From: Kushneria pakistanensis
Lineage (GTDB): Bacteria; Pseudomonadota; Gammaproteobacteria; Pseudomonadales; Halomonadaceae
Direction of reading: 5' to 3'
Length of the DNA: 64,000 nucleotides
Assembly: GCF_014652795.1 (NCBI RefSeq)
Contig: NZ_BMZM01000002.1
Location: 1,035,670-1,099,669 of the forward strand
Shown here: piece by piece, positions 28,674 to 39,324 of the stretch
Numbering within the stretch: position 1 is the stretch's first letter
Layout of the letters: each line of letters begins with the position of its first letter
Program-made: the position numbers and the translations under genes
Notes under the pieces: model-generated
The model's input: only the letters and a program-made list of their open reading frames with translations
The model's database searches: none
Told to the model about the DNA's origin: nothing

Positions 28674-28996
28674 AATGAACCTCGGGCTTCTATTCCCTGC
28701 AGGCAGGTGCCCGGGCCAGCAGGACAACAGGGGGCTTGGGTTTGCCGGGCAGTCTTCTCGAAGGCCCTTTGGGCGTCGACGCGACATGGATGCCGGGTAT
28801 GCTAGGTAACCCCTTCATGGGCGTCAAGATGCATCATGCCGGGCCTTGAGTTGCCCTGCACGGGCGGTTATAATTCGCGCCCTTAACTCATCGTGCTCCC
28901 TGTAAGATGGCTCGACCTCCTTGTTGAATGCGGGTTCCGGGCCACTTGCCACAGGTCGATGAAGCAGCCAACCGGATGAGTCAATTGGAGAATTCC
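28674..28996. other. Divergent intergenic region ispB/rplU
   Basis: 323 bases without a gene. It holds the strong rplU promoter (28846-28874) and a 120-base untranslated leader before rplU. I see no clear ispB promoter, tRNA, riboswitch or repeat in the remainder. Confidence 0.7.
28846..28874 (+). promoter_or_regulatory. Promoter of rplU-rpmA
   Basis: TTGAGT-17-TATAAT with a GC-rich discriminator (TCGCGCCC), as expected for ribosomal protein transcription. The predicted start leaves a leader of about 115 bases. Confidence 0.85.
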
Positions 28997-29305
28997 ATGT
29001 ACGCAGTAATCAAGAGCGGCGGCAAGCAGTATCGCGTCCAGGAAGGCCAGCGCATCAAGCTGGAGAAGCTGGATGTGGCCACTGGTGACAGCATCGATTT
29101 CGACCAGGTGCTGATGGTCGGCGGTGACGACGTCAAGATCGGTGCACCGCTGGTATCGGGCGCTGTTGTCAAGGCAGAGGTCGTCTCTCACGGCCGCGGC
29201 GAGAAGGTTCATATCCTCAAGTTCCGTCGCCGCAAGCACAGCATGAAGCGTCAGGGCCACCGTCAGTGGTACACTGAAGTCAAAATCACCGGGATTACTG
29301 CGTAA
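28997..29305 (+). CDS. rplU: Ribosomal protein L21
   Basis: Large-subunit ribosomal protein that binds 23S rRNA. 102 residues, near the E. coli length (103), with the full family start [18 protein letters not shown] and the basic [13 protein letters not shown] segment that contacts rRNA. TTGGAGAA precedes the ATG. rpmA follows after 32 bases on the same transcript. Confidence 0.98.
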   Translation: MYAVIKSGGKQYRVQEGQRIKLEKLDVATGDSIDFDQVLMVGGDDVKIGAPLVSGAVVKAEVVSHGRGEKVHILKFRRRKHSMKRQGHRQWYTEVKITGITA

Positions 29306-29337
29306 GCATTTTTCCGCTTTTTCAGGAGGTCATACTC

Positions 29338-29595
29338 ATGGCTCACAAGAAGGCCGCAGGTAGTACGCGTAACGGTCGCGATTCACAGTCCAAGCGTCTT
29401 GGCGTCAAGCTCTTCGGTGGTCAGGAAGCCTCTGCCGGCAGCATCATCGTTCGTCAGCGTGGCACCAGGTTCCATGCAGGCGAAGGCGTCGGCGTTGGCC
29501 GTGACTACACCCTTTTCGCACTTCGCGATGGTCATGTGAAGTTCGAAACCAAGGGCCCCAACAAGCGCAAGCATGTCAGCATCGTCTCTGCCTGA
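29338..29595 (+). CDS. rpmA: Ribosomal protein L27
   Basis: 85 residues, the E. coli length. The N-terminus [19 protein letters not shown] reaches the peptidyl transferase centre in the family and is not preceded by the firmicute cleavage extension. AGGAGGTC precedes the ATG. The rplU-rpmA transcript ends at the hairpin downstream; obgE then starts 200 bases later. Confidence 0.98.
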   Translation: MAHKKAAGSTRNGRDSQSKRLGVKLFGGQEASAGSIIVRQRGTRFHAGEGVGVGRDYTLFALRDGHVKFETKGPNKRKHVSIVSA

Positions 29596-29611
29596 GACCG
29601 CTGAATGCTCG

Positions 29612-29642
29612 AAAAGCCCCGCTCAGGCGGGGCTTTTTTTTA
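29612..29642 (+). terminator. Terminator of rplU-rpmA
   Basis: AAAAGCCCCGC-tcag-GCGGGGC followed by a run of nine T, 16 bases after the rpmA stop. Confidence 0.92.
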
Positions 29643-29795
29643 TCATGTTGGCCCGTGATCCATCAGGCGGGCCTTCGGACTGCTCTTGTGACCGCGGCGT
29701 AGTATGGTAGGCGTCGTGACATGTTCAAATGGCAGTTCTTTATTTTTCGATCATCGTTTTTGTAGACAGGGCGATTCGTCGCCGGGAGTAGTGGC

Positions 29796-30998
29796 ATGCA
29801 GTTCGTCGATGAGGCCTCGATCACAGTGGAGGCGGGTAACGGTGGCAGCGGCTGTGTCAGCTTTCGTCGTGAAAAGTTCGTCCCTCGTGGGGGGCCGGAT
29901 GGCGGCGATGGCGGCCATGGCGGCAGCGTCATTCTGGTAGGCGATGAATCGCTCAATACCCTGATCGATTTCAAGTTTCAGCGCTTTCACAAGGCGCCCA
30001 ACGGGCAGCCCGGTCGCGGCAGCCAGATGAATGGCCGAAAGGGCGAGGATCTGATCGTGCAGGTGCCGGTCGGCACCACCGTGATCGATGTGGAAACCCT
30101 TGAGGTGATCGGTGATATCACGGCCGTGGGCCAGGAACTCAAGGTCGCCCAGGGTGGGCGCCGAGGACTGGGCAATGTGCACTTCAAGTCCTCGACCAAT
30201 CGCACGCCGCGTCAGAACGTACCGGCGGGCGAGGGCGAGCGCCGTGACCTGCGCCTTGAGCTCAAGCTGATGGCCGACGTCGGTCTGCTGGGCATGCCCA
30301 ATGCGGGCAAGTCGACGCTGATCCGCTCCGTGTCGGCGGCGCGGCCCAAGGTGGCGGACTACCCGTTCACGACGCTGGTGCCCAACCTGGGTGTGGTCAA
30401 GTTAGGGCTTCATGAGCACTTCGTCATGGCTGATGTGCCCGGGCTGATCGAAGGTGCTGCCGACGGGGCAGGACTGGGTCTTCGCTTTCTCAAGCATCTG
30501 ACCCGCACACGTCTTCTGCTGCATGTCATTGATGTGGCGCCCTTTGATGAAAGCGATCCGGTCGATTCTGCCGAAAAGATCATTCACGAACTTGAGCAGT
30601 ACTCTCCGACGCTGGCGGAAAGCCCGCGTTGGCTGGTGCTCAACAAGTGTGACCTGGTCGACGATGACACGCGCGAAGCGATGCTTGAGCGCATCATCGA
30701 GCGTCTGAACTGGGATGGCCCGATCTTTCGGATTTCTGCCATTGCCGGGCAGGGGACGGATGAACTTGTCCAGGCCGTGCATCGCTGGCTCCTCGAGCAG
30801 CGCCGGCTTGAACAGGAAGATGAAGGCTTTGCGGCACGCACGCGCGCCATTCGCGAGCGTATGGAGGCTGAAGCCGTGGCACGCACCGAGGCGCGTATGG
30901 CCTTCATGGCCGGGCGCAAGCGTCGCGACGAAGACAACAATGATGACGATGACTTCGACGATGATGATTTCGATGTCGAAGTGGAATATCAGCCCTGA
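29796..30998 (+). CDS. obgE: GTPase Obg/CgtA
   Basis: 400 residues. The glycine-rich Obg fold at the N-terminus ([21 protein letters not shown]) is followed by the G domain with G1 GMPNAGKST near residue 166, G3 DVPGL and G4 NKCD. A very acidic tail closes it ([16 protein letters not shown]). Obg supports 50S assembly and ppGpp/stress signalling. The order rplU-rpmA-obgE-proB is the classical one. The acidic tail is longer than usual, perhaps fitting a salt-adapted proteome. Confidence 0.97.
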   Translation: MQFVDEASITVEAGNGGSGCVSFRREKFVPRGGPDGGDGGHGGSVILVGDESLNTLIDFKFQRFHKAPNGQPGRGSQMNGRKGEDLIVQVPVGTTVIDVETLEVIGDITAVGQELKVAQGGRRGLGNVHFKSSTNRTPRQNVPAGEGERRDLRLELKLMADVGLLGMPNAGKSTLIRSVSAARPKVADYPFTTLVPNLGVVKLGLHEHFVMADVPGLIEGAADGAGLGLRFLKHLTRTRLLLHVIDVAPFDESDPVDSAEKIIHELEQYSPTLAESPRWLVLNKCDLVDDDTREAMLERIIERLNWDGPIFRISAIAGQGTDELVQAVHRWLLEQRRLEQEDEGFAARTRAIRERMEAEAVARTEARMAFMAGRKRRDEDNNDDDDFDDDDFDVEVEYQP

Positions 30999-31034
30999 GT
31001 CCTGCCGGGCATGATACCGGATCTGGAGAACGCG

Positions 31035-32183
31035 ATGACGGAGCAGGCAGTAGCAGATAGCCGCAGTCAGATGACACGACTGCGTCGCGTGGTGGTCAAG
31101 ATTGGCAGTGCGCTTTTGACCAACGACGGGCGTGGGCTGGATGAGGCGGCCATCGGCGCCTGGGTGGATCAGCTCGCCGAGCTGCATCGACGTGGTGTTG
31201 AAGTGGTGCTGGTCTCATCCGGCGCTGTGGCCGAGGGTATGGTCAGGCTGGGCTGGCAGGTGCGCCCGAGTGCACTTCATGACCTGCAGGCCGCAGCGGC
31301 CGTAGGCCAGACCGGACTGGTGCGCAGCTACGAGGATCACTTTGCCCGCTTTGATATTCGCACGGCGCAAATTCTGCTGACCCACGATGATCTTTCCAAC
31401 CGCAAGCGCTATCTCAATGCCCGCTCTGCCCTTCGCACCCTGATCGCGCTGGGTGTGGTGCCCATCGTCAATGAAAACGACACGGTCGTGACCGACGAGA
31501 TCCGTTTTGGCGACAATGACACCCTGGGTGCGCTGGTCGTCAATCTGCTGGAAGCCGATGCGCTGATCATCCTGACCGATCAGGAAGGCCTTTATAATGC
31601 CGATCCCCGCAAGAATGCCGATGCGCAGTTGATCAGCGAGGGCAAGGCAGATGACCCTCGATGGGTGGCGGTGGCCGGTGATGGCGGCAAGCTGGGCCGG
31701 GGCGGTATGGCGACCAAGATTCGTGCGGCCCGCCTGGCTGCGCGTTCCGGTGCGCTGACGCTGATCGCCAGCGGCCGACAGCCGCGGGTGCTGTCACGCC
31801 TGCTGGATGGTGAGGATGTCGGCACGCTGCTGGTACCCGAGCATGCGCCGATCACGGCGCGCAAGCGCTGGCTGGCCGGGCAGCTGCAGGTGCGCGGCAC
31901 ACTGACGCTGGATCAGGGCGCCGTGGCGCGGGTGTGTCAGCGTGGCTCAAGCCTGCTGCCGGTCGGTGTGACGGCAGTGGAGGGCAACTTTCGCCGCGGC
32001 GATATGGTGCTGTGTGTGGATGGCGATGGCGAGCCGGTCGCCAAGGGGCTGGCCAATTACGATGCTCAGGATACGGGACGGATTCTGGGCGTGCCGACCC
32101 ACGACATTGTCGCGCATCTGGGCTATATCGAAGCGCCCGAGTTGATTCATCGTGACAACATGGTGATCCTGCACGGTCCCTGA
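31035..32183 (+). CDS. proB: Glutamate 5-kinase
   Basis: First enzyme of proline synthesis: phosphorylates glutamate, feedback-inhibited by proline. 382 residues: an amino-acid-kinase domain ([16 protein letters not shown], then [17 protein letters not shown]) and a C-terminal PUA domain ([14 protein letters not shown]). The ATG at 31035 follows TGGAGAACGCG. It lies 36 bases after obgE, probably on the same transcript. Proline is a compatible solute in many halophiles; regulation by salt is not visible here. proA is not in the window. Confidence 0.95.
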   Translation: MTEQAVADSRSQMTRLRRVVVKIGSALLTNDGRGLDEAAIGAWVDQLAELHRRGVEVVLVSSGAVAEGMVRLGWQVRPSALHDLQAAAAVGQTGLVRSYEDHFARFDIRTAQILLTHDDLSNRKRYLNARSALRTLIALGVVPIVNENDTVVTDEIRFGDNDTLGALVVNLLEADALIILTDQEGLYNADPRKNADAQLISEGKADDPRWVAVAGDGGKLGRGGMATKIRAARLAARSGALTLIASGRQPRVLSRLLDGEDVGTLLVPEHAPITARKRWLAGQLQVRGTLTLDQGAVARVCQRGSSLLPVGVTAVEGNFRRGDMVLCVDGDGEPVAKGLANYDAQDTGRILGVPTHDIVAHLGYIEAPELIHRDNMVILHGP

Positions 32184-32300
32184 TTCCGGGCTGGTATTGC
32201 TTGAGGGGCACTGCTAGAATGCCGCCTCTTCTGTGAAGGTGCCCGCTCAAGAGGCGCTTTTATCAAAATTCATCAACGTCAACACTCCAGGGAGTAGACG

Positions 32301-32567
32301 ATGGCCAATACCCGTCAGGCTCGCAAGCGCGCCGTCCAGGCCGAGCGCCGCCGCCAGAAAAATGCCAGCCAGCGTTCCATGGTGCGCACGCACATCAAGC
32401 GTGTCATCAAGGCAATCAACACTGGTGACCATAGCGCCGCCATGGCCGAGTTCCGTGTTGCCCAGCGTGTGATCGATCGCATCGCTGACAAGCATGCCTA
32501 TGACAAGAATCGTGCTGCTCGTACCAAGAGCCGTCTGAACGCGCGTATCAAGGCACTGGCTGCCTGA
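32301..32567 (+). CDS. rpsT: Ribosomal protein S20
   Basis: 88 residues, near the E. coli length (87), helix-rich and basic (MANTRQARKRAVQAERRRQKN). It binds 16S rRNA early in assembly. CAGGGAGTAG precedes the ATG. TAGAAT at 32215-32220 could be the -10 of its promoter, with a poor -35. It is next to murJ as in E. coli (rpsT-ribF region). Confidence 0.98.
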   Translation: MANTRQARKRAVQAERRRQKNASQRSMVRTHIKRVIKAINTGDHSAAMAEFRVAQRVIDRIADKHAYDKNRAARTKSRLNARIKALAA

Positions 32568-32605
32568 TAACAGGGCGATGTCCTGTTGTAGACAGCAGTA
32601 CCTGC

Positions 32606-32631
32606 AAAAAACCGGCTTCGGCCGGTTTTTT
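32606..32631 (+). terminator. Terminator of rpsT
   Basis: AAAAAACCGGC-ttcg-GCCGGTTTTTT, a UUCG tetraloop hairpin with a T run. Confidence 0.95.
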
Positions 32632-32704
32632 GCGTATTCGGGCAGTGTGCCGATAGTGGGCGCCGTTCATCATGTGGCCTTTTCAGGGCAGGAGACATCA
32701 CCTC

Positions 32705-34270
32705 ATGAGTGCTGAAGTGAGCAGGGCAAAGGGCGCCGGATTGCTGCGTTCGGGCATTGTTGTGAGCATTATGACGATGTTGTCACGTGTACTGGGGCTG
32801 GTGCGCGATGTGGTCGTGGCGACGTTTTTTGGCGCAGGCAGCGGCGCCGATGCCTTCTTTATTGCCTTCAGGATTCCCAATTTCTTGCGTCGTCTGTTTG
32901 CAGAGGGCGCCTTTAACCAGGCCTTCGTGCCGGTGTTGTCGGAATACGCCTCCCAGCGTGAGCGCAAGGAGGTGAAAGAGCTTCTGGATGCCACGGCCGG
33001 CACGCTGGCCGTGGTACTGCTGGGTGTGACAGTACTGGCCGTGCTCTGTTCGCCGTGGCTGGTATGGGTGTTTGCGCCCGGTTTCCATGATGACGGTCAC
33101 GGCAAGCTGGCACTGACGGCGGAAATGCTGCGCCTGACCTTTCCCTATCTGCTGTTGATTTCACTGACCGCGTTTTCAGGCAGCGTGCTTAACAGCTATG
33201 GCCGCTTTGCCGTGCCGGCCTTTACGCCGGTGCTTTTGAATCTGTCGATGATCGGGGCGGCGCTATGGCTGGCGCCGCTGCTGGACGTGCCGGTCATGGC
33301 GCTGGCCTGGGGTGTATTGATCGCCGGTATTGCACAGTTGCTTTTCCAGATTCCGTTTCTGATGCGGCTTGGGCTTTTGCCACGCCTGCGCCCCAATTTT
33401 CGCCACACCGGGGTGCGCCGTATTTTGCGGCTGATGGGGCCGGCCATGTTCGGGGTGTCGGTGTCACAGATCAACCTGCTGCTCGATACCGTACTGGCCT
33501 CCGTGCTGGTGGGCGGCAGCGTGTCCTGGCTTTATTACTCCGACCGGCTGGTGGAGCTACCGCTGGGTGTGTTTGGCATCGCGATCGGTACCGTGATTCT
33601 GCCGGCCCTGTCACGTCAGCATGCCAGTGACGATCCTCACCGGTTTGCGCGCATGATCGACTGGGGCATTCGCGCCGTACTGTTGATCGGGCTGCCGGCA
33701 GCGCTGGCGCTGATCGTGCTGGCCGAGCCGCTTCTGATCACGCTGTTTCACTACGGGGCGATGACCGATCACGATATCGTGATGGCCTCGCAAAGCCTTC
33801 GCGCCTATGCCATCGGGCTGGTGGCCTTCATGCTGATCAAGGTACTGGCACCCGGCTATTACGCGCGGCAGGATACCAAAACGCCGGTCAGGATCGGCAT
33901 CATCGCGATGATCGCCAACATGGCCTTCAACCTGATCCTGATGTGGCCGCTGGCCCATGCAGGGCTGGCACTGGCCACGGCCATGTCGGCCTGGCTCAAT
34001 GCGCTGCTGCTGGGACGCGGTCTTTTAAGGCGTGACGTGCTGCGCTTTCAGCCTGGCTGGGGCCGACTGGCCGGACAGCTTCTGGTCGGCTGTGTACTGC
34101 TCGCGGGTGGGCTCTGGTGGTTCACCCCCGACTGGCAGCAGTGGCTTTCCTGGGGAGTCGAGCGGCGTCTTGCCGTACTGCTGGGACTGATCGTTGCGGC
34201 CATGGTCGTCTATTTTGGCTGGCTGGGGCTTGCAGGGGTGCGCGTGCGCCATTTCAAACTGCGCGGCTGA
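32705..34270 (+). CDS. murJ: Lipid II flippase MurJ
   Basis: 521 residues, fourteen membrane helices of the MOP superfamily. Flips the peptidoglycan precursor lipid II to the periplasm. Family segments include MLSRVLGLVRDVVVATFFGAG near residue 20, FRIPNFLRRLFAEGAFNQAF and APGYYARQDTKTPVRIG. The ATG at 32705 has AGGAG ten bases upstream; a start at 32672 is possible but lacks one. It begins the run to ribF, ileS, lspA, fkpB, ispH and crtZ. Confidence 0.96.
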   Translation: MSAEVSRAKGAGLLRSGIVVSIMTMLSRVLGLVRDVVVATFFGAGSGADAFFIAFRIPNFLRRLFAEGAFNQAFVPVLSEYASQRERKEVKELLDATAGTLAVVLLGVTVLAVLCSPWLVWVFAPGFHDDGHGKLALTAEMLRLTFPYLLLISLTAFSGSVLNSYGRFAVPAFTPVLLNLSMIGAALWLAPLLDVPVMALAWGVLIAGIAQLLFQIPFLMRLGLLPRLRPNFRHTGVRRILRLMGPAMFGVSVSQINLLLDTVLASVLVGGSVSWLYYSDRLVELPLGVFGIAIGTVILPALSRQHASDDPHRFARMIDWGIRAVLLIGLPAALALIVLAEPLLITLFHYGAMTDHDIVMASQSLRAYAIGLVAFMLIKVLAPGYYARQDTKTPVRIGIIAMIANMAFNLILMWPLAHAGLALATAMSAWLNALLLGRGLLRRDVLRFQPGWGRLAGQLLVGCVLLAGGLWWFTPDWQQWLSWGVERRLAVLLGLIVAAMVVYFGWLGLAGVRVRHFKLRG

Positions 34271-34274
34271 TGCC

Positions 34275-34303
34275 TGTCAGTTGGCGGTGGACAGCGCTAT
34301 AAT
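34275..34303 (+). promoter_or_regulatory. Possible ribF promoter
   Basis: TATAAT at 34298-34303 with a weak -35 (TGTCAG) 17 bases upstream, in the 63-base gap between murJ and ribF. The -10 is perfect but the -35 poor. Confidence 0.5.
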
Positions 34304-34333
34304 CGGAGGTTTTCGCGGCGGGCAGCAGTGGGC

Positions 34334-35380
34334 ATGGAACTGATCAGAGGTTTACATAATCTACGCCCCCGGCACCGGGGCAGCGTCGTCACCATCGGCA
34401 ACTTTGATGGGGTCCACTGTGGTCATCAGGCCATTCTGGATCAGTTGAAGGCGCATGCCCGGGCACATGACCTGCCGGCCGTGGTCGTGGTGTTTGAGCC
34501 TCAGCCACGCGAGTATTTTGCCGGTGATCAGGCTCCGCCCCGCCTGACACGATTAAGCGACAAGGTGCGTCTGCTGGGCCACCATGGTGCCGACCGGGTG
34601 CTGTGTCTGCCGTTCAATCGCCGGTTGCGTGAGCTCTCGGCGCGCGAGTTCATTGATCGCGTACTGATCCAGGGCCTGGGTGTTCGCCACCTGGTCGTGG
34701 GGGACGACTTTCGTTTTGGCTGTGACCGCGCCGGTGACTTTGATCTGCTCAAAACGGTAGGTGAACAGGCCGGCTTTTCGGTGGAACACACGCGCACCTT
34801 CCAGATTGACGGTGAGCGAGTCTCCAGCACCCGGATTCGCACTTTGCTGGCCTCGGGCAACTTCGGACAGGCCGCGCGGCTGCTGGGTCGCCCCTTCAGC
34901 CTGGAAGGACGGGTGGTGAAGGATCGTCAGCTCGGACGCACCATCGGTGTGCCCACGGCCAATCTGCCACTGTTGCCGGGCCCGCTGGTGCTGCGCGGGG
35001 TCATGGCGGCCATGACCCGGCTCGAGGATGGGCGGGAGGTACCCGGTGTTCTCAATATCGGCTGGCGACCCACGGTAGGCGCACATCGTCCGGTACTGGA
35101 GGTTCATCTGTTTGATCTTGATGAATCGCTTTACGGGCAGCGCCTGATTGTCATGCCGTGTGCCCGGTTGCGCGGTGAAGAAACCTTTGCCTCCATCGAT
35201 GAACTCAAGCGCCGTATTCATCTGGATATCGACCAGGCGCGCGACTATTTCCAGCAGCACCCGCTTGATGCCTCGGGGGCCTTGCCCGGCCAGGCAGATG
35301 TGGATGCATCATTGCCTTCCTGCCGCTATCCCATGGCCTCGGCGCCACTGGCGGAGGAACGCAGCAAACATGAACAGTGA
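34334..35380 (+). CDS. ribF: Bifunctional riboflavin kinase/FAD synthetase
   Basis: Makes FMN then FAD from riboflavin. 348 residues. The N-terminal adenylyltransferase has [16 protein letters not shown] (near residue 18) and DDFRFG; the C-terminal kinase has [12 protein letters not shown]. coli RibF has 313 residues; about 35 extra C-terminal residues here are Pro/Ala/Ser-rich and without family motifs. The start is ATG 34334 or GTG 34328; neither has a strong ribosome site. It ends 17 bases before ileS, and no FMN riboswitch is seen upstream. Confidence 0.94.
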   Translation: MELIRGLHNLRPRHRGSVVTIGNFDGVHCGHQAILDQLKAHARAHDLPAVVVVFEPQPREYFAGDQAPPRLTRLSDKVRLLGHHGADRVLCLPFNRRLRELSAREFIDRVLIQGLGVRHLVVGDDFRFGCDRAGDFDLLKTVGEQAGFSVEHTRTFQIDGERVSSTRIRTLLASGNFGQAARLLGRPFSLEGRVVKDRQLGRTIGVPTANLPLLPGPLVLRGVMAAMTRLEDGREVPGVLNIGWRPTVGAHRPVLEVHLFDLDESLYGQRLIVMPCARLRGEETFASIDELKRRIHLDIDQARDYFQQHPLDASGALPGQADVDASLPSCRYPMASAPLAEERSKHEQ

Positions 35381-35397
35381 CGGCTGACCATCAGGTT

Positions 35398-38232
35398 ATG
35401 AGCGACTACAAGCATACGTTGAATCTGCCCCATACCGATTTCCCCATGCGTGGCATGCTGCCCAAGCAGGAGCCGGGTCGGGTATCTCAGTGGCAGGACA
35501 TGAATCTCTACCAGCGCCTGCGTGAGGCGCGCGCCGGTGCCCCTCTGTTCGTGCTGCACGATGGCCCTCCCTATGCCAACGGCAGCATCCATATTGGTCA
35601 TGCGCTCAACAAGATTCTCAAGGACATCATCGTCAAGTCGAAGAATCTGGCAGGCTTTGATGCACCCTATGTGCCGGGCTGGGACTGCCATGGTCTTCCC
35701 ATCGAGCATCGGGTGGAAACCACCCATGGCAAGCATCTGGAGCCCCAGAAGGCCCGTGCACTGTGCCGCGAGTATGCCGGTGCCCAGGTCGAGACCCAGC
35801 TGGCCGATTTCGTTCGTCTGGGCGTGATCGGCGACTGGGAACACCCTTATCGCACCATGGATTACGCCAACGAAGCCGGTGAGATCCGGGCCCTGGCCGA
35901 TATGGTCGAGGCGGGGTTTGTCTTCAAGGGGCTCAAGCCGGTCAACTGGTGTTTTGACTGTGGCTCGGCGCTGGCCGAGGCCGAAGTGGAATATCAGGAC
36001 AAGCAGTCCGATGCCATTGATGTTGCCTTTCCGGTAGAAGACGCCGACAAGCTGGCCGAGGCCTTCGGTCTTGGGTCGCTGGCAAAACCTGCCGCGGTAG
36101 TCATCTGGACCACAACACCCTGGACCATTCCTGCCAACCAGGCACTCAACGTTCACCCGGACTTCACCTATGCACTGGTGGATACCGGCGAGCGTCTGCT
36201 GCTGCTGGCTGAAGAACTCGTTGAAAGCTCGCTTGAGCGCTTCGGGCTGAGTGGCGAAGTGGTGGCGACCGCCCCGGGCGCAGCGCTGGATCTGATCAAC
36301 TTCCGTCATCCCTTTTATGACCGCCTGTCGCCGGTCTATCTGGCCGACTACGTCGAATCCGAGGTCGGCAGTACCGGCATCGTGCACTCGGCGCCGTCCT
36401 ATGGTGTGGATGACTTCAATACCTGTCGTGCCCATGGCATGAGCTTTGATGACATGCTCAACCCGGTGCAGGGGAACGGTGTCTACATCGATGATCTGCC
36501 CTTTTTTGGCGGCCAGATGATCTGGAAGGCCAATCCGCACATTATCGAAAAGCTGCGGGAATCGGGTGCGCTGATGGCCCACAAGCCCATCACCCATAGC
36601 TATATGCACTGCTGGCGTCACAAGACCCCGGTGATCTATCGCGCCACGGCGCAGTGGTTCGTGGGGATGGACATCCAGGGCAAGGATGGCAAAACGCTTC
36701 GCGAGCGGGCACTCGACGGCGTTGAGGCCACACAGTTCACACCCGCCTGGGGCAAGGCGCGGTTGCACAGCATGATCGTCAATCGTCCGGACTGGTGTAT
36801 CTCGCGCCAGCGTAACTGGGGCGTGCCGATTCCATTTTTCCTGCACAAACAGACCGGCGAGCTGCATCCGCGGACCGTCGAGCTGATGGAAGAAGTCGCC
36901 AAGCGCGTGGAGGAGCAGGGGATCGATGCCTGGTTCAGCCTTGATCCTGCCACGCTGCTTGGGGCGGAAGCAGACGACTACGAGAAGGTGATGGATACCC
37001 TGGATGTCTGGTTCGACTCGGGCACCACTCATCGCCATGTGCTCAGAGGCTCGCATCTGCAGGGACATGACAGCGGCCCGCGTGCCGATCTCTATCTAGA
37101 AGGCTCGGATCAGCATCGTGGCTGGTTCCATTCCTCACTTTTGACCGGCGCGGCCATCGACGGCCACGCGCCGTATCGACAGCTTCTGACCCACGGCTTC
37201 ACGGTGGATGCTCAGGGGCGCAAGCAGTCGAAGTCGCTGGGTAACGTGGTTGCCCCGCAGGAGGTCATGGACAAGCTGGGCGCCGACATCCTGCGCCTGT
37301 GGGTGGCCTCGACCGACTATTCGGGCGAGATGGCAGTGTCTGACGAGATCCTCAAGCGTACTGCCGACGTCTATCGCCGCATTCGCAATACCTCGCGCTT
37401 TCTGCTGAGCAACCTGAACGGCTTTGATCCGGCACGTGACATGGTGGCCTTTGAGGACATGATCGCGCTGGATCGCTGGGTCATCGATCGTGCTGCGCTT
37501 TTGCAGACGCGTATTCAAAAGGCCTATGAGGAGTATCGGTTCCGCGACGTCTATCAGCAGGTACATGATTTCTGTGCCCGCGATCTGGGCGGTTTCTATC
37601 TGGATATCATCAAGGATCGCCAGTACACCACCCAGCCCGACTCACTGGCACGCCGCAGCTGTCAGAGCGCACTGTATCACGTGATCGAAGCGCTGGCGCG
37701 CTGGATCGCACCGATTCTCTCCTTCACGGCCGAGGAGATCTTTGAGCATATCCCCGGTGAGCGCGGCGATAGCGTGCTGCTGGAAACCTGGTATGACGGA
37801 CTCGCCACGCTGTCTGATGATGCCGTCATGGGACGCAGGTTCTGGGAGTCCGTGCTGGAAGTGAAGCAGGCCGTAAACAAGCGGCTGGAAGAGGCGCGCA
37901 ACGAGGGCGCCATCAAGGGCGCGCTGGACAGTGAAGTCACCCTCTATGTCAGCGATGCGCTCCAGGGCACGCTTTCACAGCTGGGCGAAGAGCTGCGCTT
38001 TGTCCTGATCACTTCCGAGGCTACCCTCAAGCCGCTGGCGGATGCGCCCGAGTCTGCGCACAGTGAGCTCGAAGGACTCAGGGTAGCCGTTGCCATGAGC
38101 CCTTACGACAAGGATGAGCGCAGTTGGGAGCGCCGTGCCGACGTGGGCGCCAATCCGGACTACCCGACGCTGTCGGCACGCTCGATTGCCAATCTGCCGG
38201 ATGGCCCCGGTGAGGTGCGCCACTATGCCTAA
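35398..38232 (+). CDS. ileS: Isoleucyl-tRNA synthetase with cysteine-free C-terminal zinc module
   Basis: 944 residues; charges tRNA-Ile. [19 protein letters not shown] is the family start and decides the ATG at 35398, though the ribosome site is poor. HIGH is intact ([11 protein letters not shown], near residue 63), as are the editing domain and the CFDC pair near 185. Two features are odd. The KMSKS loop reads KQSKS (609-613). The C-terminal zinc module, usually KCxRCW...LCxRC, reads KDERSW...LSARS (Asp906, Ser909, Ser926, Ser929), with all four ligands gone but the flanks ADVGANP and GPGEVRHYA kept. The enzyme is bacterial type I. lspA overlaps its end by 8 bases. Confidence 0.96.
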   Translation: MSDYKHTLNLPHTDFPMRGMLPKQEPGRVSQWQDMNLYQRLREARAGAPLFVLHDGPPYANGSIHIGHALNKILKDIIVKSKNLAGFDAPYVPGWDCHGLPIEHRVETTHGKHLEPQKARALCREYAGAQVETQLADFVRLGVIGDWEHPYRTMDYANEAGEIRALADMVEAGFVFKGLKPVNWCFDCGSALAEAEVEYQDKQSDAIDVAFPVEDADKLAEAFGLGSLAKPAAVVIWTTTPWTIPANQALNVHPDFTYALVDTGERLLLLAEELVESSLERFGLSGEVVATAPGAALDLINFRHPFYDRLSPVYLADYVESEVGSTGIVHSAPSYGVDDFNTCRAHGMSFDDMLNPVQGNGVYIDDLPFFGGQMIWKANPHIIEKLRESGALMAHKPITHSYMHCWRHKTPVIYRATAQWFVGMDIQGKDGKTLRERALDGVEATQFTPAWGKARLHSMIVNRPDWCISRQRNWGVPIPFFLHKQTGELHPRTVELMEEVAKRVEEQGIDAWFSLDPATLLGAEADDYEKVMDTLDVWFDSGTTHRHVLRGSHLQGHDSGPRADLYLEGSDQHRGWFHSSLLTGAAIDGHAPYRQLLTHGFTVDAQGRKQSKSLGNVVAPQEVMDKLGADILRLWVASTDYSGEMAVSDEILKRTADVYRRIRNTSRFLLSNLNGFDPARDMVAFEDMIALDRWVIDRAALLQTRIQKAYEEYRFRDVYQQVHDFCARDLGGFYLDIIKDRQYTTQPDSLARRSCQSALYHVIEALARWIAPILSFTAEEIFEHIPGERGDSVLLETWYDGLATLSDDAVMGRRFWESVLEVKQAVNKRLEEARNEGAIKGALDSEVTLYVSDALQGTLSQLGEELRFVLITSEATLKPLADAPESAHSELEGLRVAVAMSPYDKDERSWERRADVGANPDYPTLSARSIANLPDGPGEVRHYA

Positions 38233-38752
38233 GGGGCAATATGCGCACGCGCGTTATACGCTGCGATGGTGGTGGCTGTCGCTGGCCGTCATCGTGGTGG
38301 ATCTGGGCACCAAGGCCTGGGCAAGTATGGCGCTTGCCTATGGGCGTCCCGTTGAGGTGCTGCCGTTTTTCAATCTGACGCTTTTGCACAATACCGGGGC
38401 GGCCTTCAGTTTTCTGGCCGAGCATGCCGGCTGGCAGCGCTGGTTCTTTGCCCTGATTGCCGTGGGCGCCGTTATCGCGCTCAGCATCTGGCTGGCCCGG
38501 CTTGATCGCCATGACCGGCTCAATCAGGTGTCGATCACGCTGATCATCGGCGGCGCTATCGGCAATCTTTTTGACCGTCTGGTGCACGGTTACGTAGTGG
38601 ATTTTCTATCCTTTCACTGGCAGGACTGGTATTACCCGGCCTTTAATCTGGCCGATACGGCCATCACGCTGGGTGCCGTGGGCATCATTATTGGCTCGTT
38701 CAAGCGTGAGAAAAGCGACACGTCACCAACGGAGCGCCATCATGAAGGATAA
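38225..38752 (+). CDS. lspA: Lipoprotein signal peptidase (signal peptidase II)
   Basis: 175 residues, four membrane helices. Removes signal peptides from diacylated prolipoproteins at the inner membrane. The two catalytic aspartates are in [15 protein letters not shown] and [11 protein letters not shown] near the C-terminus; [16 protein letters not shown] is the conserved second helix. The ATG at 38225 lies inside the end of ileS and the gene itself overlaps fkpB by 11 bases, so the three are translationally coupled. Confidence 0.96.
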   Translation: MPKGQYAHARYTLRWWWLSLAVIVVDLGTKAWASMALAYGRPVEVLPFFNLTLLHNTGAAFSFLAEHAGWQRWFFALIAVGAVIALSIWLARLDRHDRLNQVSITLIIGGAIGNLFDRLVHGYVVDFLSFHWQDWYYPAFNLADTAITLGAVGIIIGSFKREKSDTSPTERHHEG

Positions 38753-39227
38753 GCATTCGGGTCATGGCAGCGATGACGCAGGTCTCGTGGCCGACGACAA
38801 CATGACGATCGCCATTCATTTCACCCTGCGTCTTGAAGATGGCACCGAGGTGGATACGACCCGCGGCAAGCGTCAGGCCGAGTTTGTCTTTGGGGATGGC
38901 AACCTGCCGCCCGGCTTTGAAAAGCCGATCAGGGGCATGCGGGTGGGTGAGACGCGCGTATGCGATGTCGCGCCGGAACATGCCTTTGGCCCCTGGAACC
39001 CCCAGAATGTCCAGTTGCTCAAGCGGGCGGATTTCGACGATCAGGACGCACTTGAAGAGGGCGTGGTCATGTCCTTTGCCGATCCGACCGGCGGCGGTGA
39101 GCTACCCGGTGTGATCAAGTCGGTGGATGAGCGCCAGGTCGAGGTGGATTTCAACCATCCGCTGGCCGGGCGCACGCTGAGCTTTGAGGTCGAAGTGATC
39201 GGGATTACGCCTGCCACTACACACTGA
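38742..39227 (+). CDS. fkpB: FKBP-type peptidyl-prolyl isomerase, SlpA family
   Basis: 161 residues. FKBP fold with inserted-flap chaperone domain: HFTLRLEDGTEVDTT, FVFGDGNLPPGFEKPIRGMRVGE and FNHPLAGRTLSFEVEVIGI. It is the SlyD-like SlpA type but lacks the His-rich metal tail. GGAGCGCC precedes the ATG at 38742, inside lspA. The order ileS-lspA-fkpB-ispH is the enterobacterial one. Confidence 0.94.
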   Translation: MKDKHSGHGSDDAGLVADDNMTIAIHFTLRLEDGTEVDTTRGKRQAEFVFGDGNLPPGFEKPIRGMRVGETRVCDVAPEHAFGPWNPQNVQLLKRADFDDQDALEEGVVMSFADPTGGGELPGVIKSVDERQVEVDFNHPLAGRTLSFEVEVIGITPATTH

Positions 39228-39324
39228 CAGCATTTTACGATGGGGCCAGCCGGCCCCGTCACCGTTCGCTCATCAGGGTTTCGATGTGCGACACTGACTC
39301 CATTATTCAACAGCGAGGTGGCCC

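Noticed and set aside
34271..34333. FMN riboswitch upstream of ribF
   Set aside because: The gap is only 63 bases and shows none of the conserved RFN segments.
35326..37068. A 580-codon open frame on the minus strand opposite ileS
   Set aside because: Antisense shadow caused by codon bias; no motif or ribosome site.
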